Positions 5,195-6,344 of a DNA stretch of 6,344 nt are shown one piece after another. Position 1 is the stretch's first letter. Each line of letters opens with the position of its first letter. The position numbers and the translations under genes are program-made. Source of the DNA: Micromonosporaceae bacterium (lineage in GTDB: Bacteria; Actinomycetota; Actinomycetes; Mycobacteriales; Micromonosporaceae). The DNA is taken from the NCBI GenBank assembly GCA_019689695.1, contig JADGHA010000259.1, forward strand, positions 1-6,344, in the 5' to 3' direction. Under the pieces are notes generated by a model that worked only from the letters and a program-made list of their open reading frames with translations, did not search any database and was not told where the DNA came from.

Positions 5195-6344
5195 CCGGCG
5201 ATCAGCTCGCCGCCCTGCGGACGCCAGCGGGCCAGGCGGTGCTGGCCGCAGCCACCGAGCTGGCCGGAGCTGACCCGCTGGCGGCCGCCGCCGCCCTGCG
5301 GGCGCGCGACGTAGAGCCCGCCCTCGCGGCCGCCGCGCTCACCCAGGCCGAGCTGCGCCGCCGGGCGGAGCCCAAGTTCGGCCCGGACGCGGGGCGGATG
5401 TTCTTCACCCGGGCCGGGCTGGAGCAGGCGACCAGGTCGGTGGTGGCCGCCCGGCGGGCCGCGCGGCTGGCCGCCGCCGGGGTGCGGTCGCTGGCCGACC
5501 TCGGCTGCGGCATCGGGTCCGACGCCATCGCCGCGGCCCGGGCTGGCATCCGGGTGTACGCGGTGGACGCCGACCCGGCCACCGCCGCCGTCGCGGCCGC
5601 CAACGCCGCCGCGCTCGGTCTGGCCCACCTGATACGCGTGGAGTGCCGCGACGCCACGGACGTCGACCTGTCCGATGTGGATGCGGTCTTCTGCGACCCG
5701 GCCCGGCGCAGCGGGCGGACCGGCCGCCGGATCTTCGAGCCGCCCTCCTACTCGCCACCCTGGGACTTCGTCGCCGGGCTGCCCGCCCGGGTGCCCCGGA
5801 CCGTCCTCAAGCTCGCCCCCGGCATCGACCACGAACTGGTCCCGCCCGGCGCCGAGGCGGAGTGGGTGAGCGTCGCCGGCGACGTCGTGGAGGCGACCTT
5901 CTGGTGCGGCCCGCTCGCCCGGGTGCCGCGCCGGGCCAGCCTGCTGCCGGCGGACCACCAGCTGACCGGCGGCGGCCAGGCGCGTGCGCCGGTGGGCCCG
6001 GTCGGGCCGTTCCTCTACGACCCGGACGGGGCGGTGGTGCGCGCGCATTTGGTCGCCGAGCTCGCCGAGACGCTGGACGGCGTGCTGGCCGACGAGTCGA
6101 TCGCCTACGTGTACGCATCCCGGGCCGTCCAGACGCCGTTCGCCCGCTGCTTCGCGGTCGAGGAGGTCATTCCCTTCTCCGTCAAGCGGTTGCGGGCTGC
6201 GCTGCGGGCACGGGGCGTGGGACGGGTGGAGATCCACAAGCGGGGCTCGGCGGTGGATGTCGAGGCGCTACGCCGGAGCCTGCGCCTGTCCGGGTCCGCC
6301 GCGGCGACCGTGATGCTGACCCGGGTGGCCGGCGCCCCGACCGC
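5191..6344 (+). CDS. Class I SAM-dependent methyltransferase, probable THUMP-like C-terminal region (3' end outside window)
   Basis: The frame starts at GTG 5191, overlapping the DUF1918 stop as GTGA, and is open for 384 codons to the window edge. Residues about 95-210 form a Rossmann-type methyltransferase core: SAM motif I LADLGCGIGSDA (101-112), the acidic end of strand 2 VYAVDADP (122-129), and a motif IV-like VFCDPARR (166-173), whose Asp-Pro-Ala-Arg is typical of this family. KLAPGID (207-213) follows. Residues about 1-75 are an Ala-rich helical region with FGPDAGRMFFTRAGLEQAT (63-81), also characteristic. From about 300, SIAYVYASR and VEIHKRGSAVDVEALRRSL match the THUMP-like domain seen at the end of these proteins, which suggests an RNA substrate, but no substrate is established to my knowledge. 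Family members are about 390-400 residues long, so only a few codons should be missing. It has no visible ribosome binding site of its own beyond coupling to the upstream gene. Confidence 0.88.
   Translation, partial: MTGDQLAALRTPAGQAVLAAATELAGADPLAAAAALRARDVEPALAAAALTQAELRRRAEPKFGPDAGRMFFTRAGLEQATRSVVAARRAARLAAAGVRSLADLGCGIGSDAIAAARAGIRVYAVDADPATAAVAAANAAALGLAHLIRVECRDATDVDLSDVDAVFCDPARRSGRTGRRIFEPPSYSPPWDFVAGLPARVPRTVLKLAPGIDHELVPPGAEAEWVSVAGDVVEATFWCGPLARVPRRASLLPADHQLTGGGQARAPVGPVGPFLYDPDGAVVRAHLVAELAETLDGVLADESIAYVYASRAVQTPFARCFAVEEVIPFSVKRLRAALRARGVGRVEIHKRGSAVDVEALRRSLRLSGSAAATVMLTRVAGAPT

Noticed and set aside
5107..6237. Long minus-strand open frame opposite the methyltransferase gene
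   Set aside because: It is a high-GC shadow: the plus strand encodes clear SAM and DPAR motifs, while the minus translation is Gly/Arg/His/Pro-rich with no domain.

Overview
The window is high-GC actinobacterial DNA (third codon positions almost all G or C). Several features point to a filamentous, sporulating actinomycete: a WhiB-family regulator of the WhiD type, CIRCE operators in front of groES, a groES-linked GroEL with a His-rich tail, and Streptomyces-like gene content. A GTTGATCATG-type inverted repeat is, from memory and unverified, typical of Micromonosporaceae intergenic DNA. In Streptomyces coelicolor, groES/groEL1 and whiD/bldM also lie close together, so the window looks like a local version of a conserved chaperone and development neighbourhood.

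Layout, left to right. Bases 1-374 hold the N-terminal part of a minus-strand response-regulator-like gene with a degenerate receiver domain. It runs off the window edge through a suspicious low-complexity G/C stretch that may be assembly artefact. A 228-bp divergent promoter region (375-602) separates it from the WhiD-like gene on the plus strand (603-1037). The WhiD-like gene meets, tail to tail with a 20-bp overlap, a 500-residue membrane-anchored molybdopterin oxidoreductase on the minus strand (1018-2520). A 136-bp gap with a large inverted repeat (2581-2640) separates that gene from the groES-groEL1 operon, also on the minus strand (groEL 2657-4291, groES 4372-4686). The operon has a stem-loop in its 80-bp intercistronic gap, a roughly 160-nt structured leader, and two CIRCE operators (4823-4849, 4869-4895) flanking and overlapping the likely promoter.

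Divergently, on the plus strand, a 64-residue DUF1918 protein (5000-5194) overlaps by 4 bp (GTGA) a class I SAM-dependent methyltransferase with a probable THUMP-like C-terminal region (5191 to the window end, probably nearly complete).

How the parts work together. GroES and GroEL1 are the classic HrcA/CIRCE heat-shock pair. The WhiD-like protein and the divergent receiver protein are likely developmental or redox regulators sharing one promoter region. The molybdoenzyme is probably exported by combined Sec and Tat action and may handle an extracytoplasmic sulfoxide- or sulfite-type substrate. DUF1918 and the methyltransferase look translationally coupled; their joint role is unknown. I see no CRISPR array, mobile element, tRNA or rRNA, and no clear sign of an undescribed multi-gene system. 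The most interesting items are the Sec/Tat molybdoenzyme topology, the inverted repeat after groEL, and the degenerate receiver gene opposite whiD.
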